Shown here: piece by piece, positions 1-6,773 of the stretch
Numbering within the stretch: the first letter of the stretch is position 1
Layout: each line of letters starts with the position of its first letter
Source of the DNA: JBAROU01 sp049642385
Lineage (GTDB): Bacteria > Chloroflexota > Dehalococcoidia > DSTF01 > RBG-16-68-14
Assembly: GCA_049642385.1 (NCBI GenBank)
Contig: JBAROU010000176.1
Span: forward strand, 1 to 7,168
DNA length: 7,168 nt
Reading direction: 5' to 3'
Program-made: the position numbers and the translations under genes
The notes under the pieces: generated by a model
Told to the model about the DNA's origin: nothing
Database searches by the model: none
What the model saw: the letters and a program-made list of their open reading frames with translations, nothing else

Positions 1-2160
1 ACGACCTCCGCCGCGAAGGAAGACAATCCGGAGCTGATCGAGGCACGTAAGCGCGGCATTCCTGTCCTCAAGCGCGCGGAGTTTATCGCGCGGCTGACGG
101 AGGGCCACACGTCGATCTGCGTTGCCGGCACGCACGGCAAGACGACGACGACGGGGCTGATCGCCTCGATGCTGGTGCGGGCGAATCGTTCGCCGACGTA
201 CCTCGTCGGCGGTGAAGTGCGCGACTTGGGCACGAACGCGGCGCCGGGCGACGGCGCGGAGATCGTGGTCGAGGCGGATGAGTTCGACCGGGCGTTCCTG
301 GAGTACGAGCCGGACATTGCAGTCGTGACGAACGTAGAGCCGGACCACCTCGACATCTACGGGACGTTCGATAAGTACGCTGCTGCGTTCGCACAGTTCA
401 TGGCACAGGTGAAGGCGGGCGGCAGCGTGATCGCGTGCTCTGACAGCCCGAAGGTGCGCGAGCTACTGGCAGCGACTGCGCTACGGGCGCAGATCGAGAC
501 GTATGCGCTGGACCACGACGCCGATTGGAATGCGAAGGACATCGAGGTGCTGCAAGACGGCAGGCAAGCGTTCACGGTCTTACACAGGGGAGAAGACGCC
601 GGCCGCTACGAGCTGGCGCTTCCGATCCGGCACAACGTATCGAACGCGCTCGCCGCGATTGTGGTCGCGCGCCGGCTTGGCCTGCCCGAATATGCCCTGC
701 GCGAGACGCTGCGGGCCTACGCGGGCGCGAAGCGCCGCTTTGAGCGCATCGACGAGGCGAATGGCGTGGTGGTGATGGACGACTACGCCCACCATCCGAC
801 GGAGGTCGCCGACACGGTGGAGGCTGCGCGCGCGTGGTTCCCGGGACGGCGCATCGTCGCGGTGTTCCAGCCGCACACATATAGTCGCACGCAATACTTG
901 CTGGATGAATTCAAGCGCTGCTTCCGGGGGCTGGACGAGCTGTTCGTGCTCGCCACGTATGCGGCGCGCGAGCACGAGTCGGCGGGGCTGGACGCGCGGG
1001 CGCTGGCCGACGCGATCGACGCACCGCAGGCGCGCTACGTCGCGACGTTGGAAGAGGCGGCGCAGGCGGCGGTCGAGCTGCTGCGTAAAGGCGATGTCTT
1101 CTTCACGATCGGCGCGGGCGACGTCGATGCCGTCGGGCCGCTGGTGTTGGAAGGGCTCCGGAATAAGGCTGCGAACCCGGATACCGTTGAGCGTTCGAGC
1201 GGAGGTGGCTCGAAGGCTGAACAGTCTCATGGTTCCGCGCGCCTTGTCGACGACCTCAAGGCGATTGCCGCCGTGCGGGTCGATGAGCCGCTGTCGCGCC
1301 ACACGACGTTCGGCGTCGGTGGGCCGGCGGACGTGTTCGTCGTTGCGAGCGATGAAGAGCAGCTCGGACGCATCGTGCTGGCCTGTCGCGAGCACGATGC
1401 GCCGGTGTTCGTGCTCGGCTCGGGGAGCAACATCCTCGTGGGCGACGGAGGCATCCGTGGCGTGGTGATCGACAATCGGGCGCGCGCGCTGCATGGCCCG
1501 GAGCCGGACGGCCAGGGAGGCTTCGTCTTCCGGGCCGAGTCCGGCGCGAGCTTCGCAGCGGTCGCGCGCAACCTTGCCCGGGCGGGCTACGCCGGACTCG
1601 AATGGGCGAGCGGTATCCCGGGCACGCTGGGCGGCGCGGTGGTGTACAACGCCGGGGCGTACGGCGGCTGCCTGGGCGACGTGCTGCGCTCGATCAGCGT
1701 GGTAAACGGCACGGGCGCGACGAAGGAGTTGCCCGCCGACGAGCTCGACCTGGTGTACCGCGGCAGCGCGTTCACGCGCGGTCAGTTCGACAACCGCGTC
1801 GTGCTCGCCGCCGAGTTCACGCTCTGGCAGGGCGACTCGGAGGAGCTGATGCGGCGCGTGCAGGAGCTGGACGTGCGCCGGCTGTCGGCGCAGCCGCGCG
1901 GCAGGAACGCCGGCTCGATCTTCAAGAACCCGCCGGAGCATCCGGCCTGGAAGCTGATCGACGACGTGGGACTGCGCGGCCATCGCATCGGCGACGCGCA
2001 GATCTCGGACAAGCACTGCAATTTCTTCCTGAACGCCGGCGCCGCTCGTGCGTCGGACGTGAAGGCGCTGATCGATCTGGCGCGCGAACAGGTGCGCGAA
2101 CGCTTCGGCGTCGAGCTGGAGCTCGAGGTCGGCCTCGTCGGGGAGGGCTTCGATGGCTGA
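1..2160 (+). CDS. murC-murB: MurC-MurB fusion: UDP-MurNAc--L-Ala ligase / UDP-MurNAc dehydrogenase (5' partial)
   Basis: Bifunctional cytoplasmic peptidoglycan-precursor enzyme. The MurB half reduces UDP-GlcNAc-enolpyruvate to UDP-MurNAc (FAD, NADPH); the MurC half ligates L-Ala to it using ATP. The frame is open from base 1 to the TGA at 2158-2160, giving 719 visible residues. About 65-70 N-terminal MurC residues (the UDP-binding Rossmann part) should lie left of the window. MurC, visible residues 1-386: P-loop GTHGKTTTT 43-51, EADEFD 91-96, DHLD 115-118, HNVSNA 211-216, DDYAHHP 260-266, QPHTYSR 290-296, GAGD 371-374. A linker follows at about 387-416. MurB, 417-719: HTTFGVGGPAD 434-444, GSGSN 473-477, the FAD-site run GIPGTLGGAVVYNAGAYGG 538-556, YRGS 586-589, RNAGSIFKNP 635-644 with the probable proton-donor Ser639, and a C-terminal ELEV Glu at about 709. 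The MurB half is about 300 residues, which fits type II MurB. Its stop overlaps the ddl start. Such fusions are known in other bacteria; both halves keep their key motifs, so both should be active. Confidence 0.97.
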   Translation, partial: TTSAAKEDNPELIEARKRGIPVLKRAEFIARLTEGHTSICVAGTHGKTTTTGLIASMLVRANRSPTYLVGGEVRDLGTNAAPGDGAEIVVEADEFDRAFLEYEPDIAVVTNVEPDHLDIYGTFDKYAAAFAQFMAQVKAGGSVIACSDSPKVRELLAATALRAQIETYALDHDADWNAKDIEVLQDGRQAFTVLHRGEDAGRYELALPIRHNVSNALAAIVVARRLGLPEYALRETLRAYAGAKRRFERIDEANGVVVMDDYAHHPTEVADTVEAARAWFPGRRIVAVFQPHTYSRTQYLLDEFKRCFRGLDELFVLATYAAREHESAGLDARALADAIDAPQARYVATLEEAAQAAVELLRKGDVFFTIGAGDVDAVGPLVLEGLRNKAANPDTVERSSGGGSKAEQSHGSARLVDDLKAIAAVRVDEPLSRHTTFGVGGPADVFVVASDEEQLGRIVLACREHDAPVFVLGSGSNILVGDGGIRGVVIDNRARALHGPEPDGQGGFVFRAESGASFAAVARNLARAGYAGLEWASGIPGTLGGAVVYNAGAYGGCLGDVLRSISVVNGTGATKELPADELDLVYRGSAFTRGQFDNRVVLAAEFTLWQGDSEELMRRVQELDVRRLSAQPRGRNAGSIFKNPPEHPAWKLIDDVGLRGHRIGDAQISDKHCNFFLNAGAARASDVKALIDLAREQVRERFGVELELEVGLVGEGFDG
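1159..1248 (+). other. MurC-MurB interdomain linker
   Basis: This segment encodes about 30 residues between the end of the MurC ligase domain (GAGD...LEGL) and the first MurB-like residues (DDLKAI). It is rich in Ser, Gly, Asn and Lys, including SSGGGSK, and looks flexible and unconserved. It contains GGAGGTGG at 1201-1208, a good Shine-Dalgarno match, but no in-frame ATG, GTG or TTG follows at a usable distance. The next in-frame GTG is at 1273 and has no SD. The frame is uninterrupted, so this reads as a fused protein rather than two genes. The SD-like run may be a relic of a former intergenic region, or simply the codons for Gly-Gly. Confidence 0.75.
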
Positions 2161-3202
2161 GAAGCTGCGCCTTGGCGTGATCTTCGGAGGGCGCTCGGGC
2201 GAGCACCAGGTATCGGTCGCGTCGGCGCAGCACGTAATCGCTGCGGCCAGCGAGCGGTTCGCTGTGGTGCCGATTGGTGTGACGACGTCAGGGGCGTGGC
2301 TGACGCCTGACGAAACAGTGCAACAGCTCGAACGGCACGAGAAAGCGTTCGACAAGACGCTGACGGCCGACGAGGAGGGCATCCTCGCCCGGCCGGAGAC
2401 GCTGGGCGTCCTGCAGGAGATCGACGTGGCGTTCCCGCTGATCCACGGAACGCACGGCGAGGACGGCACGCTGCAAGGGCTGCTCGAACTGGCCGGCGTG
2501 CCCTACGTGGGTGCGGGCGTCGCGGCGAGCGCAATCGGAATGGACAAGGCGCTGATGAAGCGTATGTTCCGCGACGCGGGCCTGCCGGCGGTCGAGCACA
2601 TCGTCGTCCGTTCGACGCAGGGAGACGAGATCAAGGACGCTGTGGAGTCATCGATCGGGTACCCGGCGTTCGTGAAGCCGGCGAACGGTGGCAGCAGCGT
2701 CGGCATCTCGAAGGTGCGCTCGCGCGAGGACCTGGGGCCGGCGCTCTGTCTGGCGTTTCGCTACGACCGCAAGGCGCTCGTCGAGCGGGCGGTGGAGGCG
2801 CGTGAGGTGGAGTGCGCGGTGCTGGGGAACGACGACCCGGAGCCATCGCCTCTGGGTGAGGTCCGCTATACCCGAGAGTTCTACGACTACGAGGCGAAGT
2901 ACCTGGACCCGAGCACGGAGCTGATCGTGCCGGCAAGGCTACCAGAAGCCAAGGTGCGTGAGATCCAGGACCTGGCTGTGCGCGGCTTTCGGGCGATCGA
3001 CTGCGCCGGGATGGGCCGGATGGACTTCTTCCTCACCAAGGACGGCCAGGTCTACATCGACGAGGTGAACACCGTGCCTGGCTTCAAGCCGGACAGTATG
3101 TATCCGCAGCTCTGGCAGCACGCGGGGCTCAGCTACGCCGACCTGATCGGCAAGCTGGTCGCGCTAGCGCTGGAGCGGCATGAGGAGCAGGCCCGTGGCT
3201 AG
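2153..3202 (+). CDS. ddl: D-alanine--D-alanine ligase
   Basis: Cytoplasmic ATP-grasp enzyme that joins two D-Ala to make the dipeptide terminus of the peptidoglycan stem; 349 residues, normal for the family. N-terminal motif FGGRSGEHQVS with Glu17 (binds the first D-Ala), HGTHGEDGTLQG 98-109, VGAGV..S.IGMDK about 119-132, KPANGGSSVG 175-184 (ATP/substrate loop), omega-loop FYDYEAKY 243-250, and Mg-binding Asp291 (RMDF) and Glu304 in DEVNTVPGF 303-311. The Tyr-bearing omega loop resembles D-Ala-D-Ala rather than D-Ala-D-lactate (VanA-type) ligases. One small oddity is Lys312 after PGF, where many Ddl have Thr. The ATG lies inside the end of murC-murB (8-base overlap) with GGGAGGG at 2141-2147 placed 5 bases upstream, so translation is probably coupled to the upstream gene. 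The stop overlaps the preferred ftsQ start by another 8 bases. Confidence 0.98.
   Translation: MAEKLRLGVIFGGRSGEHQVSVASAQHVIAAASERFAVVPIGVTTSGAWLTPDETVQQLERHEKAFDKTLTADEEGILARPETLGVLQEIDVAFPLIHGTHGEDGTLQGLLELAGVPYVGAGVAASAIGMDKALMKRMFRDAGLPAVEHIVVRSTQGDEIKDAVESSIGYPAFVKPANGGSSVGISKVRSREDLGPALCLAFRYDRKALVERAVEAREVECAVLGNDDPEPSPLGEVRYTREFYDYEAKYLDPSTELIVPARLPEAKVREIQDLAVRGFRAIDCAGMGRMDFFLTKDGQVYIDEVNTVPGFKPDSMYPQLWQHAGLSYADLIGKLVALALERHEEQARG
3182..3197 (+). promoter_or_regulatory. Shine-Dalgarno and GTG start deciding ftsQ
   Basis: GAGGAG at 3182-3187 sits 7 bases before an in-frame GTG at 3195-3197, near-ideal spacing. The competing in-frame ATG at 3180 lies before this SD and has only a GGAG four bases upstream. 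The GTG is therefore the better start. It puts ftsQ 8 bases into ddl, the same overlap size as murB-ddl. Confidence 0.65.
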
Positions 3203-4130
3203 GGATCGCACGACGAGCAGGCCCGGTTCGCAGTGGCAGCCCTTGGGTGTCAAGACCAAGCGCTCGGCGCCACAGCAGCGGGCGGTCCCGCAGCGGCACG
3301 CCGGTTCGCTGCGACGGACCGACCCGCCCCAGCGGACAGGCGTCGCGAAGCGCTGGCGTCTGCCCAGCTTGCGCCTGGACTTGCGTCTGGAAATGCCGCG
3401 CATTTCGAGGCGCTGGCGGCGCATCGGCCTCGTCGTCGCCGCGGCCTCGATTGTCGCGCTGGGCGCGGTGTCGCTGTACCAGTCGCCGCTGCTCTCGATC
3501 CGAGGGGTGAGCGTCGAAGGCAACGCGACGCTCTCGACGGAGCTGCTGACGAACGTGGCTGATCTCGACGGGCAGAGCATCGTGCGACCGGACTTCGCCG
3601 CAGCGGAGCAGCGCCTGATCGCGCTGCCGATGGTGAAGAACGCACAGATCAGCCGCGATTGGCCTACCGGCGCTCGCGTGGTCGTCGTCGAACGACGGCC
3701 GTGGGCGGTCTGGCAGGCAGGCAGCGAGCACTATGTCATCGACGACGAGGGCATCGTGCTGGACGTGCCCGCGCCGAAAGACGTACCGGTGATGGTGCAG
3801 CTGGACGGTGGCGAGCCGCTCGTGCCCGGTGACAAGGTGGACTTCGGGGCGATCGACGTCGCGCGGCGCCTGGTGCCGACTGCCGAGCGAACGCTGAGCC
3901 GTCGCGTGGTGTCGCTGGAGTTTTCGCAGGCGAGCGGGCTGACGGCCGTGCTCGCCGGCAAGGGTGGCCCGCGATTGCGGGCGACGTTCGGCGATGCGAA
4001 GGGCTACGAATTCAAGATCGCCGCCCTCTATGCGGTCCTGCGTCAGGCGGACCAGGAGGGGCGCCAGCTACGCGAAGTTGACCTGCGCTTCGGCGGCCGC
4101 GTGGCCGTACGAGCGGGAGGGAGCGAATGA
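3195..4130 (+). CDS. ftsQ: Cell division protein FtsQ (POTRA domain, single-pass membrane protein)
   Basis: Bitopic divisome protein that links the cytoplasmic ring to the septal synthesis machinery outside the membrane. With the GTG at 3195 it is 311 residues; the alternative ATG at 3180 would add five. Residues 1 to about 76 form a cytoplasmic tail rich in Arg, Gln and Pro (18 Arg and 3 Lys against 4 acidic residues). A single transmembrane helix follows at about 77-95 (IGLVVAAASIVALGAVSLY). The POTRA domain is at about 99-170: LLSIRGVSVEGNATLS, then P.V..A.I.RDWPTGARVVVVERRPWAVW, then a YVIDDEGIVL strand typical of FtsQ/DivIB. The C-terminal strand VDLRFGGRVAVR (about 295-306) is also family-typical. 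Sequence identity in this family is low, so the call rests on architecture, these motifs and position before ftsA-ftsZ. The stop codon forms ATGA with a possible mini-ORF start. Confidence 0.93.
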   Translation: MARDRTTSRPGSQWQPLGVKTKRSAPQQRAVPQRHAGSLRRTDPPQRTGVAKRWRLPSLRLDLRLEMPRISRRWRRIGLVVAAASIVALGAVSLYQSPLLSIRGVSVEGNATLSTELLTNVADLDGQSIVRPDFAAAEQRLIALPMVKNAQISRDWPTGARVVVVERRPWAVWQAGSEHYVIDDEGIVLDVPAPKDVPVMVQLDGGEPLVPGDKVDFGAIDVARRLVPTAERTLSRRVVSLEFSQASGLTAVLAGKGGPRLRATFGDAKGYEFKIAALYAVLRQADQEGRQLREVDLRFGGRVAVRAGGSE

Positions 4131-4177
4131 GCCTGCACCTGGCCGGCGAGCAGGCGAGAAAGGAGGCCTGCCCATGA
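4127..4177 (+). CDS. Possible 16-residue mini-ORF bridging ftsQ and ftsA
   Basis: An ATG at 4127-4129 overlaps the ftsQ stop (ATGA, 4127-4130) and opens a 16-codon frame encoding MSLHLAGEQARKEACP. Its TGA at 4175-4177 overlaps the ftsA ATG, again as ATGA (4174-4177). GGGAGG at 4115-4120 lies 6 bases upstream of the start, a good ribosome-binding site, and the frame spans the whole ftsQ-ftsA gap. The ftsA Shine-Dalgarno lies inside it. It could be a translated leader that passes ribosomes from ftsQ to ftsA, or a chance frame in a 43-base gap. No family is recognised for the peptide. Confidence 0.3.
   Translation: MSLHLAGEQARKEACP
4160..4166 (+). promoter_or_regulatory. Shine-Dalgarno of ftsA
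   Basis: AAGGAGG is a perfect anti-16S match, 7 bases before the ATG at 4174. It fixes the ftsA start there, where the conserved FtsA N-terminus (YAAIDVGTTK) begins. The reading frame is open further upstream across the end of ftsQ, but that part has no FtsA similarity. Confidence 0.9.
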
Positions 4178-5415
4178 AGGGTGGTGTCTACGCTGCAATT
4201 GATGTCGGGACGACAAAGGTGTGCACGGTTGTGGGCGAGCAACAGCCGGAGCAGCCGCTGCGGATTCTGGGAGTAGGTGTCGCGAGTGCCGACGGCCTGA
4301 GCCGCGGCATGGTTGAGAACCTGCGCAACGCGGCGGAGGCGATCCGCGCCTCTGTGGAGAAGGCCGAGCGCTCCAGCGGGACACGGATCCTCTCGGCCCA
4401 CGTGGGAGTCGCCGGGCCGCACATTTCGTGCCTGAACAACCGGAGCGTCGTCGCGATCCCGGACCGCGAGCGGCCGATCTCGCAGGACGACGTGATGCGC
4501 GTCGTCGACGGAGCGCGCATCGTGAGCATCCCGACGAACCGGGAGATCATCCACGCCGTGCCGCGTTCGTTCATAGTCGACGGTCACGACCACGTGTCGG
4601 ACCCCGTCGGGATGTACGGACAGCGCCTGGACGTGGAGACGCATATCGTGACCGGGCTGAGCACCGTGCTCCAGAACCTGACGAAGTGCGTCGAGAGCGC
4701 GGGTGTGCAGGTCGAGGCGCTGTTCCTGTCCTCGCTCGGGAGCGCCGAGGCGGTGCTGGAAGAGGAGGAGAAGCGCGAGGGCGTCGTACTCGTCGATATC
4801 GGCGGAGGGACGACGGATGTCGCTGTGTATGTCGAAGGGAGTGTCTTCCACACGATGGTGCTGCCGGTGGGCGGCAACCACCTTACACGGGACCTCGTCG
4901 TCGGGCTGCGCTGCCCGTTCCAGACGGCGGAGGACGCCAAGGCGCTCTTCGGACACGCGCTGCCGAGTGCGATCGACCCGGAGGAGACGGTGGAGCTGGA
5001 TGTCTTCGGCGAGGAGGGCCGGCGTTCGGTAGAGCGCCGGCGCATCGCCGAGATTCTGCAGGCGCGCGTCGAGGAGATCTTCGAGATGCTGATGCTGGAG
5101 GTGCGGCGCGCCGTTCACGACGACATGCTCTCGGCAGGGCTGGTTATCGTAGGCGGGACGGCGAATCTGGCGGGGATCGCAGCGCTGGCCGAGCAGGTGA
5201 CCTGCCTGCCCGCACGCATCGGGAGCCCGCGCAACCTGCAGGGACTGGTCGATTCGCTGGCGGACCCGGCGTACGCCGCGAGTGTCGGGGTGCTGCAGTG
5301 GGCGGTGCACGAGCACACTTCGGGCGCCTGGCAGACGCCGCAACGTCAATCACTGGTGTCCGGCGATATCTGGGATCGCCTGACGCGCTGGGCACGAGTG
5401 CTCTTACCAGAATAA
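4174..5415 (+). CDS. ftsA: Cell division protein FtsA (actin-like membrane tether of FtsZ)
   Basis: Actin/Hsp70-fold ATPase that polymerises under the membrane, binds the FtsZ C-terminal peptide and anchors the ring; 413 residues, normal length. Phosphate-1 motif YAAIDVGTTKVCTVVGE 6-22; SHS2/1C region about 80-165 with HVGVAGPHISCLNNRSVVAI; phosphate-2 LVDIGGGTTDVAVY 206-219; adenosine motif GLVIVGGTANLAGI 322-335; and the C-terminal amphipathic membrane-targeting helix WDRLTRWARVLLPE 400-413, joined by a disordered stretch at about 381-397. The adenosine motif has VGGTAN where many FtsA have TGGGA. The start is fixed by a perfect SD and by family alignment. The stop TAA (5413-5415) is part of the next Shine-Dalgarno run, so ftsZ follows only 9 bases later and is probably co-translated. 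The presence of FtsA argues against most Actinobacteria as host. Confidence 0.97.
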   Translation: MKGGVYAAIDVGTTKVCTVVGEQQPEQPLRILGVGVASADGLSRGMVENLRNAAEAIRASVEKAERSSGTRILSAHVGVAGPHISCLNNRSVVAIPDRERPISQDDVMRVVDGARIVSIPTNREIIHAVPRSFIVDGHDHVSDPVGMYGQRLDVETHIVTGLSTVLQNLTKCVESAGVQVEALFLSSLGSAEAVLEEEEKREGVVLVDIGGGTTDVAVYVEGSVFHTMVLPVGGNHLTRDLVVGLRCPFQTAEDAKALFGHALPSAIDPEETVELDVFGEEGRRSVERRRIAEILQARVEEIFEMLMLEVRRAVHDDMLSAGLVIVGGTANLAGIAALAEQVTCLPARIGSPRNLQGLVDSLADPAYAASVGVLQWAVHEHTSGAWQTPQRQSLVSGDIWDRLTRWARVLLPE

Positions 5416-5427
5416 GGGGGTGACGTG
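5414..5427 (+). promoter_or_regulatory. Shine-Dalgarno and GTG of the upstream (long) ftsZ start
   Basis: AAGGGGGTGA at 5414-5423 differs by one base from the canonical AAGGAGGTGA and overlaps the ftsA stop codon. It is followed by GTG at 5425-5427, with 4 bases between the G-run and the GTG. The spacing is slightly short but usable. It supports translation of the in-frame N-terminal extension of FtsZ. Confidence 0.6.
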
Positions 5428-6732
5428 ACGACGATATGGGATCCCGATGACGACGAAACGCTCGCCAGGAGCCGGCGGCAGCCGGTGCTACCGGGCATGG
5501 ACGATGGGGAGGACGATGGGGAGCGCCCAGACGGGCGCCCGTCCTGGCGCGTCGAACCCCCAAGGGCGGACGAGATCGAGGACGGAGCGGGGCCGCAGGC
5601 TCCCGGCATCCCCCGGCACGACGAGGAACACCGGGGCGAATTCAGGAGGGAAAGTGTGATGAGCGCAGATTACAACGGCTTGCCCCCAATCAAGGTCATC
5701 GGTGTCGGGGGCGGGGGATGCAACGCGGTCGACCGGATGATCGACCAACAGATCGCCGGCGTGGAGTTCGTGGGTGTGAACACGGACCAGCAGGCATTGG
5801 CGCGCTGTCAGGCGCCCGTGAGGCTGCGTATCGGCGACAAACTGACCAAGGGCCTGGGTGTGGGTGGGGACCCAGAGAGGGGCCACCGTGCCGCCGAGGA
5901 GAGCCGAGACGAGCTGCAGGAGGCGATCCGCGGGGCTGAGATGGTGTTTATCACTGCAGGCATGGGCGGCGGTACCGGCACCGGCGCGTCACCGCTCGTC
6001 GCAGAAGTCGCGCGCGATGCGGGCGCGCTTACCGTCGGCGTGGTAACGAAGCCTTTCCAGTTCGAGGGGAACAGGCGGCGCGCACAGGCGGAAGAAGGCG
6101 TGAACGAGCTACGCGCGCGCCTCGATACGTTGATCGCGATCCCGAACGACAGGCTGCTCGATGTCTGCGGCCCAGACGTTTCGGTGGAGGAGGCCTTTCG
6201 CCTGGCCGACGACGTCCTTCTGCAAGCGATCCAGGGCATCTCAGAGCTGATTACGCTGCCTGGCGAGATCAACCTCGACTTCGCCGACGTGCGGCGGATC
6301 ATGCAAGACGCCGGTCCAGCGCTGCTCGCCATCGGGCGCGGCGCCGGCGGCGACCGCGCAGCGGAAGCGGCGCGCGCCGCGATCGCGAGCCCGCTGCTAG
6401 ACGTGAGCATCGACGGGGCGATGGGCGTGCTGTTCAACGTGACCGGTTCGCGCAATCTGGGGCTGCATGAGCTGCATGCGGCGGCCCAAGTAATCAGCGA
6501 GGTGGTGTCGCCGGACGCGGAGATCATCTTCGGCACGGCTATCGACTCGAGTTTGGGCGATGAGGTGAAGGTAACGGTGATCGCCACGGGTATTCCGATG
6601 GGCCTGCGCGCGATCGCGGCTGCGGAGCCGGTGGCTGTCGGTCAGCAGCCACCGTTCGAAGAGCCGCCCGTTGTTAATCCGGCGGATACGGAGCTTCCCG
6701 CCTTCCTGCGGCGCACCGTGGTGTCGCGCTAG
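5425..6732 (+). CDS. ftsZ: Cell division protein FtsZ, with an in-frame acidic N-terminal extension
   Basis: Tubulin-like GTPase that forms the cytokinetic ring. The frame from the GTG at 5425 gives 435 residues. A second start, ATG at 5659, gives 357 residues and matches the usual FtsZ beginning. Numbered from 5659: PPIKVIGVGGGGCNAVDRM 9-27, VEFVGVNTDQQAL 35-47, LTKGLGVGGDPERG 62-75, GTP-binding signature GGGTGTG 103-109, the T7 loop NLDFADVR 205-212 with catalytic Asp207 and Asp210, GVLFNVTG 256-263, and the C-terminal FtsA-binding peptide ELPAFLRR 345-352. The linker before that peptide is only about 25 residues. The 78-residue extension holds 22 acidic residues, 11 Arg, no Lys, and much Pro and Gly, and looks disordered. 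Its codon pattern (about half of second positions and four-fifths of third positions G or C) is coding-like. FtsZ identity is certain; which start is used, or whether both are, is open. Confidence 0.97.
   Translation: MTTIWDPDDDETLARSRRQPVLPGMDDGEDDGERPDGRPSWRVEPPRADEIEDGAGPQAPGIPRHDEEHRGEFRRESVMSADYNGLPPIKVIGVGGGGCNAVDRMIDQQIAGVEFVGVNTDQQALARCQAPVRLRIGDKLTKGLGVGGDPERGHRAAEESRDELQEAIRGAEMVFITAGMGGGTGTGASPLVAEVARDAGALTVGVVTKPFQFEGNRRRAQAEEGVNELRARLDTLIAIPNDRLLDVCGPDVSVEEAFRLADDVLLQAIQGISELITLPGEINLDFADVRRIMQDAGPALLAIGRGAGGDRAAEAARAAIASPLLDVSIDGAMGVLFNVTGSRNLGLHELHAAAQVISEVVSPDAEIIFGTAIDSSLGDEVKVTVIATGIPMGLRAIAAAEPVAVGQQPPFEEPPVVNPADTELPAFLRRTVVSR
5644..5661 (+). promoter_or_regulatory. Internal Shine-Dalgarno and ATG of the short ftsZ start
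   Basis: AGGAGGG at 5644-5650 lies 8 bases before the ATG at 5659-5661, directly preceded by an in-frame GTG at 5656. The protein from this ATG begins MSADYNGLPPIKVIGVGGGG, the normal FtsZ N-terminus. This is the site a family-based annotation would choose, and it lies inside the longer reading frame. Confidence 0.7.
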
Positions 6733-6773
6733 GGAGGTGGTGGCGACTCTGCTGCAAAGGGGGTGGTGTGTCT

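Noticed and set aside
580..2469. Long - strand open frame (629 codons) antisense to murC-murB and ddl
   Set aside because: It mirrors the GC-rich codon pattern of the sense genes, crosses two real genes, is rich in Arg/Ala/His/Asp typical of antisense shadows, and shows no recognisable domain.
3964..4173. Upstream extension of the FtsA frame by 70 codons
   Set aside because: This part overlaps the end of ftsQ in another frame, is Arg/Ser-rich like a shadow, and the perfect SD and FtsA family start are at 4174.
4012..5349. Long - strand open frame (445 codons) antisense to ftsQ end and ftsA
   Set aside because: Same shadow effect opposite a certain FtsA gene; Arg/His/Asp-rich with no domain.
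5447..5659. Separate 70-codon gene in another frame, ending TGATG onto the ftsZ ATG at 5659
   Set aside because: The TGATG overlap is attractive, but the codon-position GC pattern favours the ftsZ frame: in this frame the first position is GC-poor and the second GC-rich, unlike the real genes here. It also has no SD of note.
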